Of a stretch of 58,398 nucleotides of DNA, positions 52,337 through 58,398 are shown piece by piece. Numbering within the stretch: the first letter of the stretch is position 1; each line of letters starts with the position of its first letter. The notes under the pieces were generated by a model. The model did not search any database, was not told where the DNA came from, and worked only from the letters and a program-made list of their open reading frames with translations. The position numbers and the translations under genes are program-made. Source of the DNA: Eubacterium sp. AF36-5BH (lineage in GTDB: Bacteria; Bacillota; Clostridia; Lachnospirales; Lachnospiraceae); NCBI RefSeq assembly GCF_003460505.1, contig NZ_QTVG01000012.1, positions 1 to 58,398 of the forward strand, in the 5' to 3' direction.

Positions 52337-52807
52337 ATGATTAAATTAGTAAGAGTGGATCATCGTTTATTACATGGGCAGGTAGCTTTTAGCTGGACCA
52401 ATGGTGTCGGAGCTGATTGTATTCTGGTAGCAAGTGATATGGTTGTCAATGATGAAGTTTGGAAAACAACTTTGAGACTTGGAAAACCAAATGGCGTGAA
52501 GCTCGTTATGAAAAATATGGAAGATTCTATAAAAGCCATTAACAGTGGCGTGACAGATAAGTATAAACTGATTGTTGTTGTTCAGACCATTAAGGAAGCA
52601 AAACAATTAATTGAGGGATGTCCTCAGATTAAGAGCCTTAACTTAGGAAATACAAAAGAAAGTAAAACAACAACACAGGTCAGCAAACAGGTTTTCCTTG
52701 AGGAAGAAGAGAAAGAAATTCTTCGCGAGTTAATTGGCAAGGGTATCGAGTGTGAAATTCGGGCACTGGCTGATGATGCAAAGCAAGATGTTGCAAAATC
52801 ATTATAG
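52337..52807 (+). CDS. mannose-family PTS enzyme IIB
   Basis: This 156-residue EIIB of the mannose/fructose/sorbose class carries the phosphorylated His in VRVDHRLLHGQVAFSW (His 13), then ILVASDMVVNDEVWK. It receives the phosphate from EIIA and passes it to the sugar bound by EIIC/EIID. GGAGAGAG precedes the ATG. It lies 23 nt after the SIS gene and before EIIC and EIID, and together with EIIA at 55286 completes the system. Confidence 0.92.
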   Translation: MIKLVRVDHRLLHGQVAFSWTNGVGADCILVASDMVVNDEVWKTTLRLGKPNGVKLVMKNMEDSIKAINSGVTDKYKLIVVVQTIKEAKQLIEGCPQIKSLNLGNTKESKTTTQVSKQVFLEEEEKEILRELIGKGIECEIRALADDAKQDVAKSL

Positions 52808-52893
52808 TGCAAATTCAGGTTACAAATCACATTGTGGGACGTTGCAATGTGGTAGTGAACGATAAAATTTTATAAAAAATAGGAGGAAGAAAC

Positions 52894-53679
52894 ATGTTAT
52901 TAAAAGCAATTTTAATAGGTTTAATCGCTGCATATGGATGTTTTGATTATCAGTTAGGTTCATTATATGCATTTAGACCTATCACACTAGGACCGTTAGT
53001 AGGTCTTGTGTTGGGAGATTTAAAAACCGGTGTAGAAATCGGTGCAACATTGGAATTAATGTTTATGGGTTCAGTTTCCGTAGGTGCATATATTCCACCA
53101 GATGTTACAGTAGGTGGCACTCTTGCTACAGCCTTTGCAATTCAGTTAGGTAAGGGAACAGAAGCAGCAGTAGCACTTGCAATGCCAATCGCAGTGATTG
53201 CATTAGGCATTGGAAACCTTTTATCAGCAGTTATGCCGGTATTCTTATCAATCGCAGATAAGGGTGCAGCAGAAGGTAATTACAAAAAGATTCGTTTGAC
53301 ACATTGGATTATGGGTCATGTTGGTTTAATAAAGAATTTCCTACTTGTATCAATCGCATTTTATGCAGGTTCCAATGCAGTTCAGTCAGCATTAGATGCA
53401 ATTCCGGATTTCATACTTGATGGAATGGGTATTGCAGCAAATATGCTTCCTGCAATGGGTTTTGCAATGCTTTTAAGAATGGTTATCAGCAAGAGACTTA
53501 TTCCATACTTAATTTTAGGTTTTGTATTGATAAGTTATGCAAATATTCCGGTACTTGGTGTTGCACTTATAGCAATCGTTATTGCTTCAGTTAAGTTCGG
53601 ATTCTTTGAAAATAAAGTTGCTGTAGAAACAGCTACGGCAGCAGGAAATGAGGAGGTAGTTGACGATGAAGACTTCTAA
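52894..53679 (+). CDS. mannose-family PTS enzyme IIC
   Basis: This 261-residue membrane channel component has the EIIC family features FDYQLGSLYAFRPITLGPLV and GLVLGDLKTGVEIGATLELMFMG, then VGAYIPPDVTVGGTLATAFA, with about eight hydrophobic segments. It transports the sugar together with EIID. AGGAGGA precedes the ATG. It overlaps the EIID gene by 14 nt, giving a coupled stoichiometry. The substrate is not readable from sequence; the neighbours suggest a glycated amine. Confidence 0.92.
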   Translation: MLLKAILIGLIAAYGCFDYQLGSLYAFRPITLGPLVGLVLGDLKTGVEIGATLELMFMGSVSVGAYIPPDVTVGGTLATAFAIQLGKGTEAAVALAMPIAVIALGIGNLLSAVMPVFLSIADKGAAEGNYKKIRLTHWIMGHVGLIKNFLLVSIAFYAGSNAVQSALDAIPDFILDGMGIAANMLPAMGFAMLLRMVISKRLIPYLILGFVLISYANIPVLGVALIAIVIASVKFGFFENKVAVETATAAGNEEVVDDEDF

Positions 53680-54490
53680 TGAAAAAATGTTTACAAAAAA
53701 AGACATGACAAAGATGGCAGTCAATGCCGGTGCATTAGGTATGGAATATTCATGGAACTATCCAAGACAGATGCACTTAGCATTCTGTATGATGATTGAG
53801 AAATGTTTAAGAAAAATATATAAAGATGATCCGGAAGGATATGCAGCAGCACTTACCAGACACGTTGCATTCTTTAATGTTACACCACAGTTAGCACCTT
53901 TTGTTGGTGGTATCGCAGTATCTATGGAAGAAAAGGTTGCCACAGGGGAACTTGAGGGAGCCGCAGTAGATTCAGTAAAAGCAGCTTTGATGGGACCGTT
54001 ATCAGGTATTGGTGATTCGATATTCCTTGGATGTATCCGAGTAATTGCTGTAGCAGTAGGTGCATCATTGGCAGCAACGGGAAATATTTTAGGACCTATC
54101 CTTTATTTCCTTATTTACAATATTCCTGCATTTTTAGTTCGTATTTTTGGCGCACGCCTTGGATATGATTTAGGTTTCTCATTCCTGACCAATGCACAAA
54201 AGAGTGGATTGATGGATAAGATTATGTACGCCGCAGGTATTGTAGGTACAATGGTTATCGGTGCAATGAGTAGTGATATGTTCTCGGCAACACTCCCTAC
54301 AAAGATTGGAAGTGGTGATTCAGCAACAACACTTCAGAAAATATTAGATGGCATTATGCCTGGTATGTTAGGAATTGCAGCACTTGGTATTTATTACTGG
54401 TTGTTAAAGAAGAAGGTAAACCCGATGATTCTTATTATTGGTACCATGATTCTTGGTATTGCAGGTGCATTCTTCGGATTCCTGGCTTAG
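53666..54490 (+). CDS. mannose-family PTS enzyme IID
   Basis: This 274-residue EIID has the family start MTKMAVNAGALGMEYSWNYP and YKDDPEGYAAALTRHVAFFN, then the signature ALMGPLSGIGDSIFLG and C-terminal hydrophobic helices. ATG 53666 is used because AGGAGGT lies 8 nt upstream; a TTG two codons earlier does not fit. It overlaps EIIC and is followed by a stem-loop and the aldolase gene. Confidence 0.92.
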   Translation: MKTSNEKMFTKKDMTKMAVNAGALGMEYSWNYPRQMHLAFCMMIEKCLRKIYKDDPEGYAAALTRHVAFFNVTPQLAPFVGGIAVSMEEKVATGELEGAAVDSVKAALMGPLSGIGDSIFLGCIRVIAVAVGASLAATGNILGPILYFLIYNIPAFLVRIFGARLGYDLGFSFLTNAQKSGLMDKIMYAAGIVGTMVIGAMSSDMFSATLPTKIGSGDSATTLQKILDGIMPGMLGIAALGIYYWLLKKKVNPMILIIGTMILGIAGAFFGFLA

Positions 54491-54531
54491 GATGAGTAAA
54501 AACGGTTAGATATAATTGGCAGATAAATATA

Positions 54532-54561
54532 GGGACCTGTCTGAATAGCAGGCAGGTCTCC
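54532..54561 (+). other. stem-loop between EIID and the aldolase gene
   Basis: GACCTG (54534-54539) pairs with CAGGTC (54553-54558), extended by CTG/CAG-type pairs inside. No T-tract follows. It may balance expression of the membrane and cytosolic parts of the operon. Confidence 0.45.
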
Positions 54562-54581
54562 AGTTATAAGGAGGTATTGGT

Positions 54582-55241
54582 ATGGCAGTTGAAAAATATA
54601 TTGATTATATAGATGATCCAAATGATACATATGAAGAATATTTAGAGAAAGCGAAAAAGTATAATTTCCGATGCGTATTTTTCGATGGGGAAGATCTGGA
54701 TAGTTATCAAAAAGGTTTGGAAATATTAAAAGGAACAGATATTGTTTTAGCAGGAGCAATCGACTTCCCGGAAGGTGTTATGTCTTTAGAGGAAAAAATG
54801 AAAGATTTTGAAAAAATGGCGGCAATGGGAGTTCCTGAAATAGATTATGTTTTGAATCAGAAAGCGGTAGAATCAAGAGATTTTGAAACGATTGAAAAAG
54901 AGATGACAACGATTGCAGAATTCTGCAGAAAGAATAAGATAAAAGATAAAGTTATCGTTGAAATGTGTAAATTAGATGGCGATGAAGAAGCAAAAAGAAA
55001 AGTATGTGAAATTGCCTTAAAAGCAAAACCTGTTTATCTGAAAACTTCCACAGGAAGAAGTTTTAAAGGAGCAGATTTAAATGATGTAAAATTAATGAAA
55101 AGTATTTTGAAAGATGCAGTGAAAATCAAAGCTGCCGGTGGCATACATAATTATGAAGAGGCGAAGGCATTTATTGATGCAGGGGCATCAGCTCTTGGAG
55201 CAAGTGCTGGTATTGCCATTGTAGAAGGGGAGTCGAAATAA
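54582..55241 (+). CDS. DeoC-family aldolase
   Basis: This 219-residue class I aldolase of the deoxyribose-phosphate aldolase family has the three catalytic residues: Asp in EIDYVLN (88), the Schiff-base Lys in VYLKTSTGRSFKGA (154) and Lys in KIKAAGGIHNYEE (183). It is far from housekeeping DeoC in the N-terminal half (EKYIDYIDDPNDTYEEYLEK). Between PTS EIID and EIIA genes, it probably cleaves a phosphorylated sugar from this pathway rather than deoxyribose-5-phosphate. AAGGAGGT precedes the ATG. Confidence 0.82.
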   Translation: MAVEKYIDYIDDPNDTYEEYLEKAKKYNFRCVFFDGEDLDSYQKGLEILKGTDIVLAGAIDFPEGVMSLEEKMKDFEKMAAMGVPEIDYVLNQKAVESRDFETIEKEMTTIAEFCRKNKIKDKVIVEMCKLDGDEEAKRKVCEIALKAKPVYLKTSTGRSFKGADLNDVKLMKSILKDAVKIKAAGGIHNYEEAKAFIDAGASALGASAGIAIVEGESK

Positions 55242-55285
55242 AAATTGAAAATTTATAAAATAAAAATAATGAGAAGTGAAAGGTG

Positions 55286-55714
55286 ATGACAAAACAGATG
55301 AGAAAATATATTATTGCTACGCATGGACATATGGCTTACGGAATCAATACAACGTTGAATATGTTGATTGGTGCGCAGGAAAACCTTACAATTATTAATG
55401 CATATACGGATGAGTGTAAGGATCCGATACCGGAATTCGAAAAAATAATTGCAGAAAATCCGGAGGATGATATCGTTATTATGACAGATTTATTTGGTGG
55501 CAGTGTCAATAATAATGCTATGCTGATGACTAAAAATGAAAGAGTCCATGTTGTTACCGGAATCAATCTGGCTGTTGTAATTTCGATTGTTATGTCAGAC
55601 AGTAGTACCCCGACAAAACAGATGATAGAAGAGGCGGTAGCCGGTGCAAAAGACATGATTATTTATTGCAACAATTTGGCAGTGGAGACTAACGAAGAGG
55701 AGGAGAACTTTTAA
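55286..55714 (+). CDS. mannose-family PTS enzyme IIA
   Basis: This 142-residue EIIA has the phosphorylated His in IIATHGHMAYGI and the dimer-interface strand IVIMTDLFGGSVNN. It takes phosphate from HPr and gives it to EIIB. The start is ATG 55286 or the GTG one codon earlier; no strong ribosome site distinguishes them. It lies after the aldolase gene, so the PTS genes are split by an enzyme gene. Confidence 0.9.
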   Translation: MTKQMRKYIIATHGHMAYGINTTLNMLIGAQENLTIINAYTDECKDPIPEFEKIIAENPEDDIVIMTDLFGGSVNNNAMLMTKNERVHVVTGINLAVVISIVMSDSSTPTKQMIEEAVAGAKDMIIYCNNLAVETNEEEENF

Positions 55715-55759
55715 AGAAGATAGAGATTGAAAGAAAATTATGCTGGTAATGGAGGAATC

Positions 55760-56425
55760 ATGATTAAGGCAGTTATATTTGACATGGATGGTGTCATTAT
55801 CGACAGTGAACCATTATATCTGGGGTGGTATAGGAAGTTTCTTGAAGAAAATAATATTTTTGTAGAAGATAGAGAATTTAATAAAATCGCCGGTGCCTAT
55901 GCAAAGGTGGAAGAAGAACTTTTGGCAAAATGGTGGAATGAGGCGAAAGCAGATCATAAAACCGGTGAAGAGATATTTTGTTTATTCGATGAATTTTATG
56001 AAGAATATGTAAAAGAACATCCGTATTCGTATAATGATATTAAGGATAAAGATATTCATGATGTCATGTGTACGCTGAAGCAGAATGGTTACAAAATTGC
56101 CATTGCATCATCTACACCGATGGATGGTATTCAATATGTTATCAAAGAAATTGGCATTGTGGAGTTTGTGGATGTTATTGTAAGTGGTGAGATGTTTCAG
56201 GAAAGTAAACCAAACCCGGAAATTTATAATTATACATTAAGCAAATTGAACTTAAAGCCGGAAGAGTGTATTGCCATAGAGGATTCTACTTATGGAATAC
56301 AGGCGGCAAAAGGTGCAGGGATTACTACATTTGCAAAGAGAGATGACAGATTTCATTTTGAGCAGGATATGGCAGATGTGGTAATTGATGATTTATTACA
56401 GATTATCAGATTTTTTAAAATATAA
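55760..56425 (+). CDS. HAD hydrolase, beta-phosphoglucomutase-like
   Basis: This 221-residue HAD subfamily I enzyme has the nucleophile motif IFDMDGVIIDSEP (Asp 8), motif II IASSTP, the Lys in ESKPNPEIY and the acidic pair in AIEDSTYGI. It has a small helical cap. Relatives are sugar phosphatases or beta-phosphoglucomutases. ATG 55760 has GGAGG upstream; the longer TTG reading does not. As the last gene before a terminator it likely removes phosphate from, or isomerises, the pathway product. Confidence 0.87.
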   Translation: MIKAVIFDMDGVIIDSEPLYLGWYRKFLEENNIFVEDREFNKIAGAYAKVEEELLAKWWNEAKADHKTGEEIFCLFDEFYEEYVKEHPYSYNDIKDKDIHDVMCTLKQNGYKIAIASSTPMDGIQYVIKEIGIVEFVDVIVSGEMFQESKPNPEIYNYTLSKLNLKPEECIAIEDSTYGIQAAKGAGITTFAKRDDRFHFEQDMADVVIDDLLQIIRFFKI

Positions 56426-56462
56426 ATATCATAACTTTCTCTAAAAGTATTAATTACTTTTA

Positions 56463-56490
56463 CCCCTCGCCTTGTGGCGAGGGGGTTTTT
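56463..56490 (+). terminator. terminator of the PTS operon
   Basis: The GC-rich stem CCCCTCGCC/GGCGAGGGG with a TTGT loop is followed by a T-tract. Confidence 0.95.
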
Positions 56491-56499
56491 GTTGCAAAA

Positions 56500-56619
56500 G
56501 CCCTGCAAGCGATATTGTGCTTGCACAAAATATCATTTGCAGGGCGTAAGAACAACGAGAAGCTGTGCTTCGAGATGCTCGCTTGCGAAATCGAGTAGGA
56601 GTCAGCCTACTCGATTTTA
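56500..56619. repeat. second structured GC-richer intergenic element
   Basis: GCCCTGCAA (56500) pairs with TTGCAGGGC (56537-56545), with inner GATATTGTGC/GCACAAAATATC pairing. A second hairpin ATCGAGTAGG/CCTACTCGAT (56590-56615) is followed by TTTAG. It is similar in style, though not in sequence, to 50853-50976. No gene lies between 56426 and the regulator. Confidence 0.55.
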
Positions 56620-56630
56620 GAAAAAGGAAT

Positions 56631-56658
56631 TTGAATATTAATGAAAAAATGCTATAAT
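56631..56658 (+). promoter_or_regulatory. sigma-A promoter of the GntR pair
   Basis: TTGAAT (56631-56636), 16 nt, TATAAT (56653-56658). Its position inside the longer in-frame reading from 56641 shows that the first GntR gene starts later, at 56728. The TGGTATA-N14-TGGA repeat is absent here. Confidence 0.8.
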
Positions 56659-56727
56659 AATTGTATTAATCAAAATATTGTAAAAATAGATATAAGTACC
56701 ATATTTTATCTGAAAGGCACGGATTAT

Positions 56728-57489
56728 ATGAAATTATTGAATAAGGATGAATTTATAGCCAATGAAATAAAATATATGTTCATTGAAAAAAAATATCAGG
56801 AAGGAGATAAACTTCCTTCGGAGAGAGAAATGGCTGAACAGTATGGAGTGCAGAGAGCGACCGTTAGAGATGCATACCATATTTTAGAAGAGGAAGGTAT
56901 TATCGAGATTCGTGAGCGAAGTGGAAGATACATGAGACATACCAGAATTAAAAAAAATCTGGAGGAGATTAAATCGTTTCGGGAGAAATTAAATGATATT
57001 GGAATGAAAGTGAAAAATAAACTGATTTCCTTTGAGATTATTGAACTGGATAAAGAATTATATAAAAAGATGAAATTGCCGATTGGTACATCTGTATATA
57101 AAATTACAAGAATTAGAAATGTTGTAAGAGAGGACGGGGATTTCCCAATTGCTATTGAGTATTCGTATATCCCTGAAGCATTGGCAGATAAATTGTTACA
57201 ATATAACTTAGAGGAAAATTCTTTATTTGAAATTTTGAGAACACAATATGGAAGAATTCCGAAAAAAGAAGATCAGATTATTGAAATTGTATATGCCAAT
57301 GAATTTGAGTCAAAAGCGTTAAAAGTAGATCAGATGACAGCGTTGATAAAAAAACATGGCATTACCTATGATGAAGAGGGTAATATATTGCAGTATCTTC
57401 ATTCGGTAATGAATATGGATTGGGTAGAGTTTGAGAAAGGCAATAAAAAAATAGAAGAAAAGATAAAGGAGGCAGCCTATGGATTATAG
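56728..57489 (+). CDS. GntR/HutC-family regulator with UTRA domain (first)
   Basis: This 253-residue regulator has an N-terminal winged helix (EIKYMFIEKKYQEGDKLPSE, then RATVRDAYHILEEEGIIEI, residues about 8-75) and a UTRA effector-binding domain (about 95-245; GTSVYKITRIRNVV, IAIEYSYIP). HutC-type regulators bind a sugar phosphate or similar effector. The start at 56728 is downstream of a strong promoter. It overlaps the next regulator gene by 11 nt. It is a likely controller of the P1-P3 promoters. Confidence 0.85.
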   Translation: MKLLNKDEFIANEIKYMFIEKKYQEGDKLPSEREMAEQYGVQRATVRDAYHILEEEGIIEIRERSGRYMRHTRIKKNLEEIKSFREKLNDIGMKVKNKLISFEIIELDKELYKKMKLPIGTSVYKITRIRNVVREDGDFPIAIEYSYIPEALADKLLQYNLEENSLFEILRTQYGRIPKKEDQIIEIVYANEFESKALKVDQMTALIKKHGITYDEEGNILQYLHSVMNMDWVEFEKGNKKIEEKIKEAAYGL

Positions 57490-58216
57490 AATGCCGCTAT
57501 ATATTCAGTTGCAGGATATTATTATCAAAAAGATTGAAGAAAAAAAATATTTACCAGGGGAAGCAATACCCAGTGAGAGAAAGATGGCAGAGACCTATGG
57601 AGTCAATCGAATGACAGTAAAGAGTGCAATCAATAAGTTGGTTGAACAGGGGTATCTGATTAGAAAACCGGGAGCAGGCACTTATGTGGCGCAGAGAGAT
57701 TATAAAAAGATTGATTTGTCATATATAGATGAGATCACAGGAAACTCAGGTGTAACAGCTATGCTGACAAGGTCTGGTATGGAAACAAGCAGCAAGGTAC
57801 TGGGATTTGGTGAAGTCGCTCATAGCAAATATTTAAATTACAAATTAGCTCTAGGTGGAGATGAAACTGTGTACGGATTACATCGTGTACGTTTGGCAGG
57901 AAATCAGCCTTTTGCTATCGAGTATACATATATGCCGAAACAAGATTTTGAAGATATTGAAAATTTCGATTTTTCAAAAGTTTCATTGTATGATTATATG
58001 GATACAAAGGGACATATGCCAAGGCACTTTATACAGAATTTGATTATTTGTGAGGCAAATGAAAAGGTAGCGGAATTGCTTGGTGTGGAAAGAGGTACAG
58101 CAGTATTTAAAATTGAATCCCAAGGTGCAGATAAAGACTATAATTTGGTGGAATATACAAAAAGTTATATGAATCCGGCTTTTGCCGAATTCCGCTTCTT
58201 AGCAGAAGAAAAATAA
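57479..58216 (+). CDS. GntR/HutC-family regulator with UTRA domain (second)
   Basis: This 245-residue paralogue-like regulator has the HTH MPLYIQLQDIIIKKIEEKKY, then RMTVKSAINKLVEQGYLIRK, and a UTRA domain (about 85-240; ETVYGLHRVRLAGNQPFAIE). E. coli FrlR, the regulator of fructoselysine use, belongs to the same family. AAGGAGG precedes the ATG inside the end of the first regulator gene. Two co-transcribed HutC-type proteins suggest two effectors or a heterodimer. Confidence 0.85.
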   Translation: MDYRMPLYIQLQDIIIKKIEEKKYLPGEAIPSERKMAETYGVNRMTVKSAINKLVEQGYLIRKPGAGTYVAQRDYKKIDLSYIDEITGNSGVTAMLTRSGMETSSKVLGFGEVAHSKYLNYKLALGGDETVYGLHRVRLAGNQPFAIEYTYMPKQDFEDIENFDFSKVSLYDYMDTKGHMPRHFIQNLIICEANEKVAELLGVERGTAVFKIESQGADKDYNLVEYTKSYMNPAFAEFRFLAEEK

Positions 58217-58351
58217 GATAAAGTTACGAAGTATCAAACATCTAAAAATATTATAATTTTAGAAAAGAGATTGTTTCTGGTCCGAGAATATGATAAACTG
58301 GTTCTATAAAGAACGGCTCTTTGTCAAATATGGGGGTAACCCAAGTTTATA

Positions 58352-58388
58352 ACCAGGTTGTGAATAACATTCATAACCTGGTATTTTT
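58352..58388 (+). terminator. terminator at the right end of the window
   Basis: The stem ACCAGGTT/AACCTGGT is followed by ATTTTT. The preceding 58217-58351 shows no gene. Confidence 0.85.
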
Positions 58389-58398
58389 AAATCGAAGT

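Noticed and set aside
56641..56727. N-terminal extension of the first GntR regulator
   Set aside because: It contains the -10 box TATAAT of a strong promoter and lies before the normal GntR start.
58271..58299. Promoter TTGTTT-N17-TAAACT near the right end
   Set aside because: Weak match and no gene follows before the terminator at 58352.
1..58398. Window as a complete circular plasmid
   Set aside because: Rep and par genes exist, but I see no overlap between the ends, and the sugar island looks chromosomal; undecidable from sequence alone.
1..58398. CRISPR arrays, tRNA or rRNA genes
   Set aside because: No regularly spaced repeats and no tRNA or rRNA signatures were found on either strand.

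Overview
The window looks like part of an AT-rich genome of a gut Firmicute of the Lachnospiraceae (Clostridia). The evidence is the low-GC codon use, AGGAGG ribosome binding sites, secreted CAP and bacterial Ig-like proteins, a class B sortase with a Cna_B adhesin, a RepA_N replication initiator, and DUF5688, DUF3801 and MobC genes of the kind found on Clostridia mobile elements. The genus cannot be resolved by reading alone. No rRNA, tRNA or CRISPR array was seen.

Layout. (1) 0.1-9.0 kb: a large YobI/KAP-type P-loop NTPase, a Xer-like tyrosine recombinase, then an integration module (Cro-type regulators, two small resolvase-like proteins, a MazF/PemK-type protein, an excisionase and a Tn916-type integrase). 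(2) 9.3-12.3 kb: a plasmid-type parA-parB-repA block with iteron-like repeats. (3) 12.5-18.5 kb: a secreted CAP protein, a 1432-residue thioester/Cna_B adhesin and its sortase. (4) 18.5-29.7 kb: a leaderless peptidoglycan-binding plus DUF1906 protein, a phage-type holin and a toxin/bacteriocin-type sigma factor. All three carry the same unusual promoter (TTTACA, 17 nt, TTTTTA or TTATTA). LytTR and BlaI/BlaR-like regulators follow, then a serine protease that has lost its catalytic serine and a GH25 lysozyme pseudogene. (5) 30.2-35.5 kb: a mobilization block (DUF5688, RadC-like, candidate oriT, MobC, relaxase, PcfB). The conjugation channel genes are absent, and a scar fuses pcfB to a LexA fragment. 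(6) 35.5-42.8 kb: a decaying region with a DUF2971 gene, a truncated Abi gene, a dead IS3 element, a cysteine-repeat CAP protein, and a lipoprotein gene interrupted by a rearranged copy of int and parA. (7) 42.8-58.4 kb: an intact metabolic island resembling Amadori-product (fructoselysine/glucoselysine) use. It holds an FrlD-like kinase, three SIS proteins (two FrlB-like), an FrlC-like epimerase, a complete mannose-family PTS, a DeoC-like aldolase, two HAD phosphatases, two MATE transporters and two GntR/UTRA regulators.

How it fits together. Regions 1-6 read as an integrated, mobilizable plasmid-like element that has lost its own transfer channel and collected surface and secretion cargo. 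Its int/par segment occurs twice in the same orientation about 33 kb apart, which gives a possible excision route. The sigma-holin-DUF1906 module resembles the UviA/UviB-bacteriocin and TcdR/TcdE-toxin loci of clostridia and is the best candidate for an undescribed system. In the metabolic island three promoters share a TGGTATA...TGGA direct repeat at an identical 21-bp spacing, which suggests a single regulator for the whole set.
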